Positions 21,511 to 29,596 of a DNA stretch of 37,492 nt are shown here, in pieces (the first letter of the stretch is position 1; the number at the start of each line of letters is the position of its first letter). The stretch comes from an uncultured Agathobacter sp. (GTDB taxonomy: Bacteria > Bacillota > Clostridia > Lachnospirales > Lachnospiraceae): assembly GCA_934307695.1 (NCBI GenBank), contig CAKRCS010000018.1:1-37492 (forward strand), read 5' to 3'. Under the pieces are notes generated by a model. It ran no database searches. It was not told the origin of the DNA and was given only the letters and a program-made list of their open reading frames with translations. The position numbers were made by a program, and so were the translations under genes.

Positions 21511-22848
21511 TTATGAACTCATGGATGAGAAAAGTGCTGCGATCTCATCCGGGCTTAACTGACGATTCGGGTCGGACAGGTCTGCCTCCGGCGCTTTCGG
21601 GGGTTCCTCCACTGCCGGCTGCGGTGCGCTGTCTGTCACTTCATCTGTCATCGAAGCAAAAAGCGCTGCAATCTCATCCGGGCTTAACTGCTTGTTCGGA
21701 TCGGACAGATCCGGTTTCGGTGCGGCTGCCGGAGCTGGCTCCTCAATAACTGGGGCTGGTTCTTCTACGACTGGTTCCGGCTCCTCAATAACCGGCGCGG
21801 CTTCCTCTACGACCGGTTCCGGCTCCTCAATAACCGGTGCCGGTTCTTCGACAACAGGCTCCGGAGTCTTGTCTGCGCCATTATCTGACATCGATGCAAA
21901 AAGCGCTGCAATCTCATCCGGGCTTAACTGCTTGTTCGGATCTGACAGATCCGGTTCCGGTGCGGCTGCCGGAGCTGGCTCCTCAACAACTGGGGCTACT
22001 TCCTCGACAACTGGTTCCGGTGCTGGCTCTTCTATGATTGGTTCCGGTTCTTCCACAACCGGTTCCGGCTCCTCAATAACCGGCGCGGCTTCCTCTACGA
22101 CTGGCTCCGGTGCTGGTTCTTCTATGATCGGTTCTGGTTCTTCCACAACCGGCATCGGCTCCTCTACAACTGGTTCTGCCACCGGCGCTGGTGCCGGAGC
22201 CTGCTGCATCACCGGTGCGGCATATACTGCTGCCGGGGCAACGTTCTTCTGGCTCTGCATGATCGCGTTGCTCAAGTGAAGCTCCATGTTCTTAAGTTCA
22301 AGCAGTAAATCCTGCTGCTTCAACAAGATCTGCTGCACGGTATCGTCGTTCATGCTCTTGCAGGAACCAAGCAATGCTTCGTTCCTGGAATCGATTGCGC
22401 CCTTGATCTCCTTCATCTCGTCCATCACAATTTCGTTGGAGTTGATGATCGCCTCTGCATTTTCGCGGGAGCGGTTGATGATGACCTTGCCAATGCCCTT
22501 CTGCGTTCCGACAATCTCGTCAGTCGGAAGCTTGGAAAGCTTCTCAATCACTTCAAGCTTGTCCTCAATCTCCTCAAAATACTTCTTGAGCATAAGGTAA
22601 GATGCCTTTTCCGATTTAAAAATACTGTCGTACTGCTCCTCCCTGTGGACTTCCTTCTGCGCCTGAAATGCCATGATGGCACGGATCAGCACATACAATC
22701 CCGCTAAAAGCACTACGCCGAGTAGTCCGATCACAATAAACTGTTCCGGCAGATTGATCATCGCGTACAGCTCAAGGATGAATACGAGTGCGAGTCCCAA
22801 CCCCGAAAAAACGATTTGCAGCTTTGCGTTGTTTTTTTTCTCTTGCAT
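21511..22848 (-). CDS. Membrane-anchored coiled-coil protein with PEV-rich tail and three EIDAL-like motifs
   Basis: 445 residues from the ATG at 22848 (AAGGA 8 nt upstream). Two membrane helices (about 10-30 and 36-58) form a hairpin, followed by a charged, probably coiled-coil region (about 70-190), then a long disordered tail of Pro/Glu/Val repeats (EEPAPVIEEPEPVVEE). Spaced within the tail, and ending the protein, are three copies of a short motif, (N)KQLSPDEIAALFASM. It closely resembles the LSQDEIDALL peptide at the N-terminus of flagellar FliM/FliY, which binds CheY-P. The tail may therefore be a multivalent docking strand on the cytoplasmic side. The DNA encoding the repeats is itself repetitive. 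The family is unknown to me; no enzyme domain is visible. Confidence 0.75.
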   Translation of the reverse strand: MQEKKNNAKLQIVFSGLGLALVFILELYAMINLPEQFIVIGLLGVVLLAGLYVLIRAIMAFQAQKEVHREEQYDSIFKSEKASYLMLKKYFEEIEDKLEVIEKLSKLPTDEIVGTQKGIGKVIINRSRENAEAIINSNEIVMDEMKEIKGAIDSRNEALLGSCKSMNDDTVQQILLKQQDLLLELKNMELHLSNAIMQSQKNVAPAAVYAAPVMQQAPAPAPVAEPVVEEPMPVVEEPEPIIEEPAPEPVVEEAAPVIEEPEPVVEEPEPIIEEPAPEPVVEEVAPVVEEPAPAAAPEPDLSDPNKQLSPDEIAALFASMSDNGADKTPEPVVEEPAPVIEEPEPVVEEAAPVIEEPEPVVEEPAPVIEEPAPAAAPKPDLSDPNKQLSPDEIAALFASMTDEVTDSAPQPAVEEPPKAPEADLSDPNRQLSPDEIAALFSSMSS

Positions 22849-22914
22849 TTGGTTTTCCTTTCCCCTATGATACACTTCCCTGTGTAGCAAAAGACTACAT
22901 TCCATATACTTCCT

Positions 22915-22943
22915 ATTATAACGTGAATGCTCCCGGATGTCGA
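22915..22943 (-). promoter_or_regulatory. Promoter of the coiled-coil protein operon
   Basis: Minus strand: -35 TCGACA (22938-22943), 17-bp spacer, -10 TATAAT (22915-22920), 67 bp before the start codon. Confidence 0.65.
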
Positions 22944-22963
22944 TTGTTTTTTAAAGTCTCATA

Positions 22964-22992
22964 TTGACATTCCATTTTCAAAGTTCTAACCT
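22964..22992 (+). promoter_or_regulatory. Candidate promoter of the MATE gene
   Basis: -35 TTGACA (22964-22969) with a 17-bp spacer to a weak -10 TAACCT (22987-22992), 51 bp before the start codon. Confidence 0.45.
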
Positions 22993-23043
22993 ATGATTCG
23001 GACTTTGAACAATCCGAACAGATATATTAAAGAAGGTATGCAA

Positions 23044-24414
23044 ATGAAACATCCGCTTAAAAATAATTCAAATGAGAGCGCGCACCTGTACAGCAATCTG
23101 GATCTGCGCAAGCTGCTGATCCCGGTCATTGTGGAGCAGCTGCTTTCCTCCCTCATGGGAACCGTCGACACGATGATGGTCAGCAACGTCGGCTCCGCCG
23201 CGATCTCTGCCGTCTCTCTGGTGGACTCCATCAACATCCTTGTCATTCAGGCACTGTCCGCACTTGCCGCAGGCGGCGCGATCCTCTGCTCCCAGTATCT
23301 CGGCAGCAGCAATAAAAAAAGCGCCAATGACTCGGCGCGTCAGGTACTTTTTATCATGGTGGTGCTGTCCGTTGCCTTGTCCGCGTTCTGTCTGATCTTC
23401 CGCTATCCACTGTTAAGCGCTGTTTTCGGTGCGGTCGATGCAGATGTCATGCGCAATTCTCAGGTGTATTTCCTGTTTACGTTACTGTCATTCCCGTTTA
23501 TCGGACTCTATGATGCAGGTGCTTCCATCATGCGCGCCCAGAACAACAGCAGAAGCCCGATGATCATTTCCGTAATCTCAAACTTTATGAATATCGGCGG
23601 CAACGCTATCCTGATCTTTGGGTTAGACATGGGCGTGGAAGGTGCCGCCATCTCAACGTTGATCTCGCGTATTTTCTGTGCCGTCGTTGTAATCTGGCAG
23701 CTCCGCAGTGACCGCGAGCCGATCTGTGTCCGCAACTATTTCGCCATCCGCCCGGATTGGTCGATCATCAAAAAAGTGCTGCTGATCGGTATTCCGTCCG
23801 GCATCGAGAACAGCATGTTCCAGTTCGGAAAGCTCGCGATCCAGTCCACGGTTTCCACCCTTGGAACCGTTGCGATCGCCGCACAGGCAATGACCAACAT
23901 CCTTGAAAACTTAAACGGTATCGCTGCCATGGGAATCGGCATCGGCCTTATGACCGTTGTCGGACAGTGTCTCGGCGCGGGGCGCAAGGATGAGGCGATC
24001 TACTATATCAAGAAGCTCTCCTGGATCTCCGAGCTTGTCATCATCGGCAGCTGCCTGCTCGTATTCGCTCTGACCAAGCCGATTACGATGCTCGGCGGAA
24101 TGGAACCGGAGAGCGCAAAGCTCTGCATGCAGATGATGCTGTTTATCACGATCGTAAAGCCGATTTCGTGGGTATTGTCTTTCATCCCGGCTTACGGAAT
24201 GCGCGCCGCAGGCGATGTCAGGTTCTCCATGATCGTCTCCTGCTGCACCATGTGGCTGTGCCGTGTAAGCCTTTGCATTTACCTGTGCCGCGTATGGGGC
24301 TTCGGACCGATCGCCGTATGGATCGGCATGTTCACCGACTGGACAGCGCGCGGTATCATTTTTTCACTGCGCTTCCACTCCCGCTGCTGGCTCAACCATC
24401 ACGTTATCGACTGA
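23044..24414 (+). CDS. MATE-family multidrug/organic cation exporter
   Basis: 456 residues with about twelve membrane helices in two related halves, the MATE layout. Typical segments are LLIPVIVEQLLSSLMGTVDTMMVSNVGSAAISAVSLVDS near the N-terminus, GGAILCSQYLGSSNKKSANDSARQ, and in the second half GIPSGIENSMFQFGKLAIQSTVSTLGTVAIAAQAMTNIL and GIGLMTVVGQCLGAGRKDEA. It uses Na+ or H+ gradients to export cationic compounds. I start at the ATG at 23044 with AGAAGG 7 nt upstream; the one at 23038 is too close. It may be co-transcribed with the secreted protein gene 27 nt downstream. Confidence 0.93.
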   Translation: MKHPLKNNSNESAHLYSNLDLRKLLIPVIVEQLLSSLMGTVDTMMVSNVGSAAISAVSLVDSINILVIQALSALAAGGAILCSQYLGSSNKKSANDSARQVLFIMVVLSVALSAFCLIFRYPLLSAVFGAVDADVMRNSQVYFLFTLLSFPFIGLYDAGASIMRAQNNSRSPMIISVISNFMNIGGNAILIFGLDMGVEGAAISTLISRIFCAVVVIWQLRSDREPICVRNYFAIRPDWSIIKKVLLIGIPSGIENSMFQFGKLAIQSTVSTLGTVAIAAQAMTNILENLNGIAAMGIGIGLMTVVGQCLGAGRKDEAIYYIKKLSWISELVIIGSCLLVFALTKPITMLGGMEPESAKLCMQMMLFITIVKPISWVLSFIPAYGMRAAGDVRFSMIVSCCTMWLCRVSLCIYLCRVWGFGPIAVWIGMFTDWTARGIIFSLRFHSRCWLNHHVID

Positions 24415-24441
24415 CAAAATTGTATTATAAAGGAGTTTAAA

Positions 24442-25857
24442 ATGAAAACAATACGAAAAATCCTTCTTAGTCTGCTTCTCTGCGCAGGGCTGGCAAGCGC
24501 CGGCACGCTGCAGGTGTCTGCCGCAAAAACGGACAACTCCGCAGAAACCGCCACCGCAAAAACGGACAGTTCCGCAGATGCCTCCGCCGCAAAGTCAGGC
24601 AGCTCCGCAGATGCCTCTGCCACAAAATCAGGCAGCACCACAGAAACCGCCACCGCAAAAAAGTCAGGCAGTTCCACCAAGAAATCTGCCATCAAGACAG
24701 ACGACACGCTCCCTGCACCGGTTCTCAACAAGAATTACGTTGACACTGACAAGCAGTACACGAACGTTGGCTGGGCTTTTGACTCATCCGACGGATATGC
24801 CTACGACATCAAGTACACCGAGCTGCAATATTCCGCATCCGCAAAATTCAAGAATGCGAAAACAACCAAAATCACGAATTCCTATTCCTCCTACAACGTT
24901 TCCCACAAAAAGGTCAAAACGTACAACGGCAGACTCTATGCGCGCGTCCGCACGCTCTATGTGACAAGTTCGGGCGAAAAGGTCTACGGTCCGTGGAGCA
25001 ATTCGGTATGTGTCGAGCTGGTCAAGATCTCAAAAAAGAATTTTCCGGGACTCTACAAGACGTTAAAGTCCGGGACATATCAGACGTATGTCGGGAAAAA
25101 TGGCTCTGATTTCAAGCTAAAGACATTTTATTATGATAAGAATCAGGACGGCTGGCTGGACGAGGAGGAGATCCGATATATCTATTCCTTAGATCTGGAA
25201 GATCCGGTCTCCAGCTTAAAGGGCGTTGGTTACCTGACCTCACTTGCCAGCATCACCTTAAAGGAATACTCCGGAACCAAGGCGGATTTTTCCAACAATC
25301 CGGGGCTTTGCTACATCACCATTGAACGGCAGAAATCCTCCGAGATCACCATCGTCTCACCAACCGCAAAGCGCATAAGTATCTATCAGTACACGCAGTG
25401 GGACAAGCTCTCGAAGATCGATTTGTCCGGATGCAGCAACGCCGTCGAAATCACCGCCTACGGCAACAGCCAGCATAAGGTTACCTCGCTTGTCCTTCCA
25501 AAGAAAAAGTCCGGACTGAGAGTGCTTAGCATTTCCGATCTGAAATGCAGCACGCTCAACCTGAACTCTTACAAGAACTTAGAGCAGCTTTACCTATACA
25601 GCAGTGATGTTTCCAACGTGAAGCTCACAAAGTGCAAGAATTTAAAATACCTGTACCTTTACTATTGTTCTTCCATAAAATCGCTGGATCTGACTGCGAA
25701 CACCAAGCTAAAGGGCGTGGATCTTTACAAGAACACCAGCATCACCAAAGATCGCCTGAAGGCACCGAAAAAGGCAAAGGTTACAGCCAACACCGGAAAG
25801 TGGTGGTATGAAACCGACTCCTACCAGGACGATATGGCCCGGATTGGAAAATATTAG
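24442..25857 (+). CDS. Secreted leucine-rich repeat-type surface protein
   Basis: 471 residues. Signal peptide MKTIRKILLSLLLCAGLASAGTLQVSA, then a low-complexity linker of about 60 residues made of imperfect repeats (AAKTDNSAETATAKTDSSADASAAKSG). A beta-rich, fibronectin type III-like segment follows (about 90-190, ARVRTLYVTSSGEKVYGPWSNSV), then leucine-rich-like repeats (about 230-430) such as LEQLYLYSSDVSNVKLTKCKNLKYLYLYYCSSIKSLDLTANTKLKGVDLYKN. An EF-hand-like NQDGWLDEEEIRY occurs near 236. This design is common in secreted adhesion proteins of gut clostridia; no sortase motif or cell-wall anchor is visible, so it is probably released or loosely bound. RBS AAGGAG is good. Confidence 0.8.
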   Translation: MKTIRKILLSLLLCAGLASAGTLQVSAAKTDNSAETATAKTDSSADASAAKSGSSADASATKSGSTTETATAKKSGSSTKKSAIKTDDTLPAPVLNKNYVDTDKQYTNVGWAFDSSDGYAYDIKYTELQYSASAKFKNAKTTKITNSYSSYNVSHKKVKTYNGRLYARVRTLYVTSSGEKVYGPWSNSVCVELVKISKKNFPGLYKTLKSGTYQTYVGKNGSDFKLKTFYYDKNQDGWLDEEEIRYIYSLDLEDPVSSLKGVGYLTSLASITLKEYSGTKADFSNNPGLCYITIERQKSSEITIVSPTAKRISIYQYTQWDKLSKIDLSGCSNAVEITAYGNSQHKVTSLVLPKKKSGLRVLSISDLKCSTLNLNSYKNLEQLYLYSSDVSNVKLTKCKNLKYLYLYYCSSIKSLDLTANTKLKGVDLYKNTSITKDRLKAPKKAKVTANTGKWWYETDSYQDDMARIGKY

Positions 25858-25888
25858 TATCTATAAACTTGGCGCTTTTCTTTTGCGC

Positions 25889-25917
25889 TTGTCAATCTGC
25901 ACCGTTTTTCCTATAAT
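25889..25917 (+). promoter_or_regulatory. Consensus promoter of the NifX-FKBP fusion gene
   Basis: -35 TTGTCA (25889-25894), 17-bp spacer, -10 TATAAT (25912-25917), 32 bp before the start codon. Confidence 0.82.
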
Positions 25918-25949
25918 AAAACTATTGTATCATAAAAAAGGAGCACAAC

Positions 25950-26852
25950 ATGGAAAAAATAGCAGTTACTTATGACAACGGACAGGTTTTTCAGCACTTC
26001 GGAAGAACGGAGGCTTTTAAACTTTACACCGTGGAAGATGGAAAAATTACAGATAGCACGATCATTGAATCCAACGGGATCGGACACGGCGCACTTGCCG
26101 GACTTCTGGCAGAAAACGGCGTCAACACTCTGATCTGCGGAGGCATTGGCGGCGGTGCTATGGCAGCACTGGAGGAACATGGAATTACCGTATGCGCCGG
26201 TGCACAGGGCGATACTGACGCGGCAGCTGCAGCATATTTAAATGGTGAGCTGGCATCTGCGGGCGTTACCTGTGACCACCACGGTGAGGGACATTCCTGC
26301 GGTCATCACGAGGATGGACACACTTGCGGCGGCCACAAGGATGGACACACTTGCGGCGGTCATGAGGAGGAAAGCGGCTGTGGCGGATGTCATGGCGGAT
26401 GTGGCAGCCAGCCTGCGATGCAGGGGCGCAACGTCGGAAAAACCGTCCGCACCCACTACCGCGGTACCTTCAATGATGGCGAGCAGTTTGACTCCTCCTA
26501 CGACCGGGGCGAGCCTTTAGAGTTCGTCTGCGGTGCCGGAATGATGATCCGCGGCTTTGATGAGGCGGTCGCAGATATGGAGGTCGGACAGACTGTTTCG
26601 GTACACCTCATGCCGGAGGAGGCTTACGGCCAGCCGGATCCGCAGGCAATCTTCACGCTCGAGCTTGCACAGCTTCCGGGAGCCGAGGAGCTGGCAGTCG
26701 GCGAACAGGCATACCTTTCCAATGCCTACGGACAGCCTTTCCCGGTAAAGGTCGTTGCAAAGGACGACTCCACGATCACCTTTGATGCCAACCACGAAAT
26801 GGCAGGCAAGGAGCTGAACTTCCAGATCGAACTGGTTGAGGTACTTGCATAA
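25950..26852 (+). CDS. Fusion: NifX/NifB-type cofactor-binding domain, His/Cys-rich linker, SlyD-like FKBP isomerase
   Basis: 300 residues. Residues 1-105 (KIAVTYDNGQVFQHFGRTEAFKLYTVEDG...GIGHGALAGLLAENGVNTLICGGIGGGAMAALEEHGI) match the dinitrogenase iron-molybdenum cofactor-binding fold of NifX/NifB C-terminal proteins. Residues 108-151 contain 10 His and 7 Cys in GH-x-CGGH units, with the nine-residue unit DGHTCGGHK repeated in tandem (27-bp DNA repeat at 26311-26364). Residues about 163-300 are an FKBP-type prolyl isomerase with an inserted flap (HYRGTFNDGEQFDSSYDRGEPLEFVCGAGMMIRGFDEAV...HLMPEEAYGQ), close to SlyD, whose own metal-binding tail delivers nickel. A cytoplasmic metallochaperone or metal-cluster carrier is the natural inference. 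RBS AAGGAG is strong; single-gene transcript. Confidence 0.9.
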   Translation: MEKIAVTYDNGQVFQHFGRTEAFKLYTVEDGKITDSTIIESNGIGHGALAGLLAENGVNTLICGGIGGGAMAALEEHGITVCAGAQGDTDAAAAAYLNGELASAGVTCDHHGEGHSCGHHEDGHTCGGHKDGHTCGGHEEESGCGGCHGGCGSQPAMQGRNVGKTVRTHYRGTFNDGEQFDSSYDRGEPLEFVCGAGMMIRGFDEAVADMEVGQTVSVHLMPEEAYGQPDPQAIFTLELAQLPGAEELAVGEQAYLSNAYGQPFPVKVVAKDDSTITFDANHEMAGKELNFQIELVEVLA

Positions 26853-26873
26853 AAAATTTCTATAATGCAAAAG

Positions 26874-26922
26874 AAAACGCGGGATGCGCTGCCGATAGTG
26901 GCTGTTGCGTCCCGCGTTTTTT
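26874..26922 (+). terminator. Terminator of the fusion gene
   Basis: AAAACGCGGGA (26874-26884) pairs with TCCCGCGTTTT (26910-26920), followed by T residues. Confidence 0.9.
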
Positions 26923-26964
26923 AATCACACAGAAAGTTATTATTTGCTATAGCTGACTAGCTTT

Positions 26965-28746
26965 TCATCTGTCATAGTGCGTCTCGATCAGCGCACAGTC
27001 CATGATAAGAACATAGAATACCCTGCCGTAATATGTGTTTTCCACGATGCGCCCATGGTCTAACACCGGATGGTATGTGCCATCCTTTTTCGCAAAATGG
27101 AACTGCACATAGTCGTTGTTACCACTCGTCTTGGCATCGATCTGATCCCAGATGCTCTTCTCAACGGCTTCCTGCTCATCCGGGCGGATCAGGCTGCGAA
27201 AATGGGAATCCGTGTAGGACAAAAAATCGTCCAGATTCTTGCAGCCCGCAAATTCGATCATTTCGCAGTTTGCAAACAGGATGCGGTCATCCTCCCGGTC
27301 TGCGATATAGATCAAAAATGCGCCCGGCAGATTCCGGGAAATATCCCGAAGTGCAAAACCGAGACTGCTCCGCTTCTGCTTCTTGAATTCATGGCTGTAC
27401 GAAAGACAACTGTTCTTTCCCTGAAGCTTGACCTCATAGAGTGCCACATCCGCGTTGCCAAGAAGCTCTGACACCTCCGGCGAATCCGCAGGATATTCCG
27501 CATATCCGAGCGAGATTCCAAAGGATTGCCTCTCGCCGTCGTACTCGAAATAGCGCGGCATCGCAGTAAACGCCTTTATCTTTTCCGTTACCGCCTCCGA
27601 GGTAGTTCCCGTCAGGATCAGCGAAAACTCATCCCCGCCGCTGCGGCTTAGGATCGCATGCTCCGGGAATGTCTCCCGTATGCTCTTTGCCAGCTCCTGC
27701 AGCGCCAAATCCCCGGTTTCATGACCGTACATATCATTGATAAACTTGAAGTCATCCACATCCAGTTGGATTCCCACACAGGGCACGCCCGGATTCTTTT
27801 TCAAAAAACGGTTAAACTGCTCCTCGAAGCCCTTACGGTTCAAAAGCCCGGTCAGCGCATCGGTCGTTGAGATCCTTTTTAACGTCTCCCCGCGCTCCTC
27901 AAGTATCAGCGTTACGATCGTCAGTCCCGTCAGGAGCAGGATTATGACCAGTCCTCCCCAGAAGAGGATCTGCAGACTGCTCCCCTGATTCCAGCCGCCG
28001 GAAGGCATGACCTCCAGCTTAAACAAGCAGCCGCCAAGCTCAAATTCATACGAGATCGGACGATCTAAAGCTGCTCCCGAAGATGAGATCTCCTCAAACT
28101 CGGTTGTCAGCGGCGATGCTGTCTTTGACAGACGGTAGTCGTACCCGAAGCCCGTCAGTGCCTGTACCGAGTCGGAAAAAATATCCGGCACACGGATGAT
28201 CACAATCGTAAAACCCCAGAAGTAGGAGGCTCCGTCTGCATCACTCAGATAGACCGGGGTGCGGATTACAATTCCCATACCGCCCTGCTTCAGCGGAAAC
28301 GGTCCCTGCAGGATCGTAAGGTTGTTATCCCTGCCGTAGCGGCAGATCTCGCCTCTGTCCGGATCATTGATCAGATCCATCTTCCCGGCTTCGTTGCCTG
28401 TTTCCGGATAGATGTCCGTAACCACACCGTTTGGCGCGATCTGTATGCTCTGGATCGCGTCCGTCATCAGATCCTCTGCGACCTGCGGGAAATTGTCTAT
28501 TTTTCCATTCTCGCTGATCAGTATCTCCTGCAAAGACTCCGTGATCGAGATTCCCATATTTAAGTCACTCGTCATCCGCTCCGCATACGTCATCGCGTTC
28601 AGTTCCGTGATCGTGCGCATCTGTTGCAGATTGTGGGAATATATCTGGTGCAAAATATGTATCAGGCAGATATCACCCAGCAGCAGAACCATGACAGGCA
28701 AGATCCATTTCCAGGTCTTAATTCTTCTCTTTGAATGTTTCATCAT
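26965..28746 (-). CDS. Membrane diguanylate cyclase (sensor domain, GGDEF, C-terminal PAS)
   Basis: 593 residues. One membrane helix at 13-34, an extracellular sensor region of CHASE type (about 35-250, ITELNAMTYAERMTSDLNMGISITESLQEI), a second helix (ILFWGGLVIILLLTGLTIVTLIL), then a GGDEF domain beginning DALTGLLNRKGFEEQF with the intact active-site loop LSRSGGDEFSLIL. The RxxD inhibitory site expected just before the loop reads FPEH, so product inhibition is probably absent. Unusually a PAS-like domain follows the cyclase (about 455-590, ALRDISRNLPGAFLIYIADREDDRILFANCEMIEFAG). It should make cyclic di-GMP in response to an external ligand. Single gene behind its own promoter. Confidence 0.9.
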   Translation of the reverse strand: MMKHSKRRIKTWKWILPVMVLLLGDICLIHILHQIYSHNLQQMRTITELNAMTYAERMTSDLNMGISITESLQEILISENGKIDNFPQVAEDLMTDAIQSIQIAPNGVVTDIYPETGNEAGKMDLINDPDRGEICRYGRDNNLTILQGPFPLKQGGMGIVIRTPVYLSDADGASYFWGFTIVIIRVPDIFSDSVQALTGFGYDYRLSKTASPLTTEFEEISSSGAALDRPISYEFELGGCLFKLEVMPSGGWNQGSSLQILFWGGLVIILLLTGLTIVTLILEERGETLKRISTTDALTGLLNRKGFEEQFNRFLKKNPGVPCVGIQLDVDDFKFINDMYGHETGDLALQELAKSIRETFPEHAILSRSGGDEFSLILTGTTSEAVTEKIKAFTAMPRYFEYDGERQSFGISLGYAEYPADSPEVSELLGNADVALYEVKLQGKNSCLSYSHEFKKQKRSSLGFALRDISRNLPGAFLIYIADREDDRILFANCEMIEFAGCKNLDDFLSYTDSHFRSLIRPDEQEAVEKSIWDQIDAKTSGNNDYVQFHFAKKDGTYHPVLDHGRIVENTYYGRVFYVLIMDCALIETHYDR

Positions 28747-28781
28747 GCTACCACCAAAAATATATGTTGAAAATTAGCATA

Positions 28782-28809
28782 ATTATAGCATTTTTTGCGT
28801 TGTCTGCAA
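28782..28809 (-). promoter_or_regulatory. Promoter of the diguanylate cyclase gene
   Basis: Minus strand: -35 TTGCAG (28804-28809), 16-bp spacer, -10 TATAAT (28782-28787), about 36 bp before the start. Confidence 0.72.
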
Positions 28810-28849
28810 TAATAAGAAGCATATTTTATAAATGTAAAATGTACGCTTT

Positions 28850-29467
28850 CTAATCAAAAAACGGCAGGGCAGCAGGGTTGTCATGCGCATCAAAGCACAT
28901 CAATATCTGCGCCTTGGTGGTCTTTTCGACTGCAAGCTGCTCCGGAAGCTCGTCCCGGTCAAAAAACGCTGTCTCTGTGGTCTCAATATTCTGCGTAAAT
29001 TCCCCGCATTCGTATTCGCACTCGACAAATATCTTCAGAACTCCGTATAGGTAATTCTGCACATTGTGCTTGCGCCAGTCCTGCGCGGCGATCAGCCTGC
29101 GCGCATGTACCGTAAGCCCGGTTTCCTCCAGCACTTCCTTCTCTGTGTTGGAAGCTACCGACTGATCCACGTCGCACCAGCCGCCCGGCAGCGCCCATGT
29201 ACCGTTGCTCTCATGCACCAGAAGGATTTTTCCATCAATGAACACGGCTGCCCGCGTGTCTACCTTCGGTGTCTGATAGCCCGTCTCATTGCAAAACAGG
29301 TCACGCACCTTGTCCATCGGGATGTCCGTCTTTTGCGCGATCATCTCCGCCGCGATCTCCCTTAATTCCTCGTAGCGCTCCTTATCGTACTTGTCCTTGC
29401 CGTACATAAGCCCCGCCTGCGCGATACTCTGTATACGCATCGCAAACTCTACCCACTTGTCGTTCAT
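28850..29467 (-). CDS. Nudix hydrolase with N-terminal helical domain
   Basis: 205 residues from the ATG at 29467 (a GTG 9 nt earlier is too close to the GGAG). The first about 60 residues (WVEFAMRIQSIAQAGLMYGKDKYDKERYEELREIAAEMIAQKTD) are the helical leader typical of a nucleotide/ADP-sugar-type Nudix subfamily. The Nudix box spans GGWCDVDQSVASNTEKEVLEETGL (about 107-130): the metal-binding EVLEE core is intact, but the upstream E is Q and the R is K, substitutions that recur in this subfamily. Likely hydrolyses an NDP-linked compound, perhaps an NDP-sugar or ADP-ribose; the substrate is not predictable. Located 103 nt upstream of the cyclase gene on the same strand. Confidence 0.88.
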   Translation of the reverse strand: MNDKWVEFAMRIQSIAQAGLMYGKDKYDKERYEELREIAAEMIAQKTDIPMDKVRDLFCNETGYQTPKVDTRAAVFIDGKILLVHESNGTWALPGGWCDVDQSVASNTEKEVLEETGLTVHARRLIAAQDWRKHNVQNYLYGVLKIFVECEYECGEFTQNIETTETAFFDRDELPEQLAVEKTTKAQILMCFDAHDNPAALPFFD

Positions 29468-29549
29468 GTTGTCCACCTCTCCTTAAAATTTCTACCAGCA
29501 TTTTTCCTTGAGGAAAGTGCTGATTACGTCAATACCTGTCACCCCCAAA

Positions 29550-29596
29550 TTTTAGGGAACTTTTTGCGTATATTTTAACACAAAAGTTCCCTAAAA
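29550..29596. repeat. Perfect 15-bp inverted repeat upstream of the Nudix gene
   Basis: TTTTAGGGAACTTTT (29550-29564) and AAAAGTTCCCTAAAA (29582-29596) are perfect complements around a 17-nt AT-rich loop that contains a minus-strand TAAAAT. It may be a bidirectional terminator or an operator for the Nudix gene. A second hairpin, CAGCA-TTTCC/GGAAA-TGCTG, lies nearer the gene at about 29497-29523. Confidence 0.55.

Noticed and set aside
21692..22279. Gly/Ser-rich plus-strand frame (GSGSSITGAGSS repeats) opposite the PEV-rich protein
   Set aside because: Repetitive shadow of the Pro/Glu/Val codons; it has no binding site and the real gene has a promoter, binding site and membrane helices on the minus strand.
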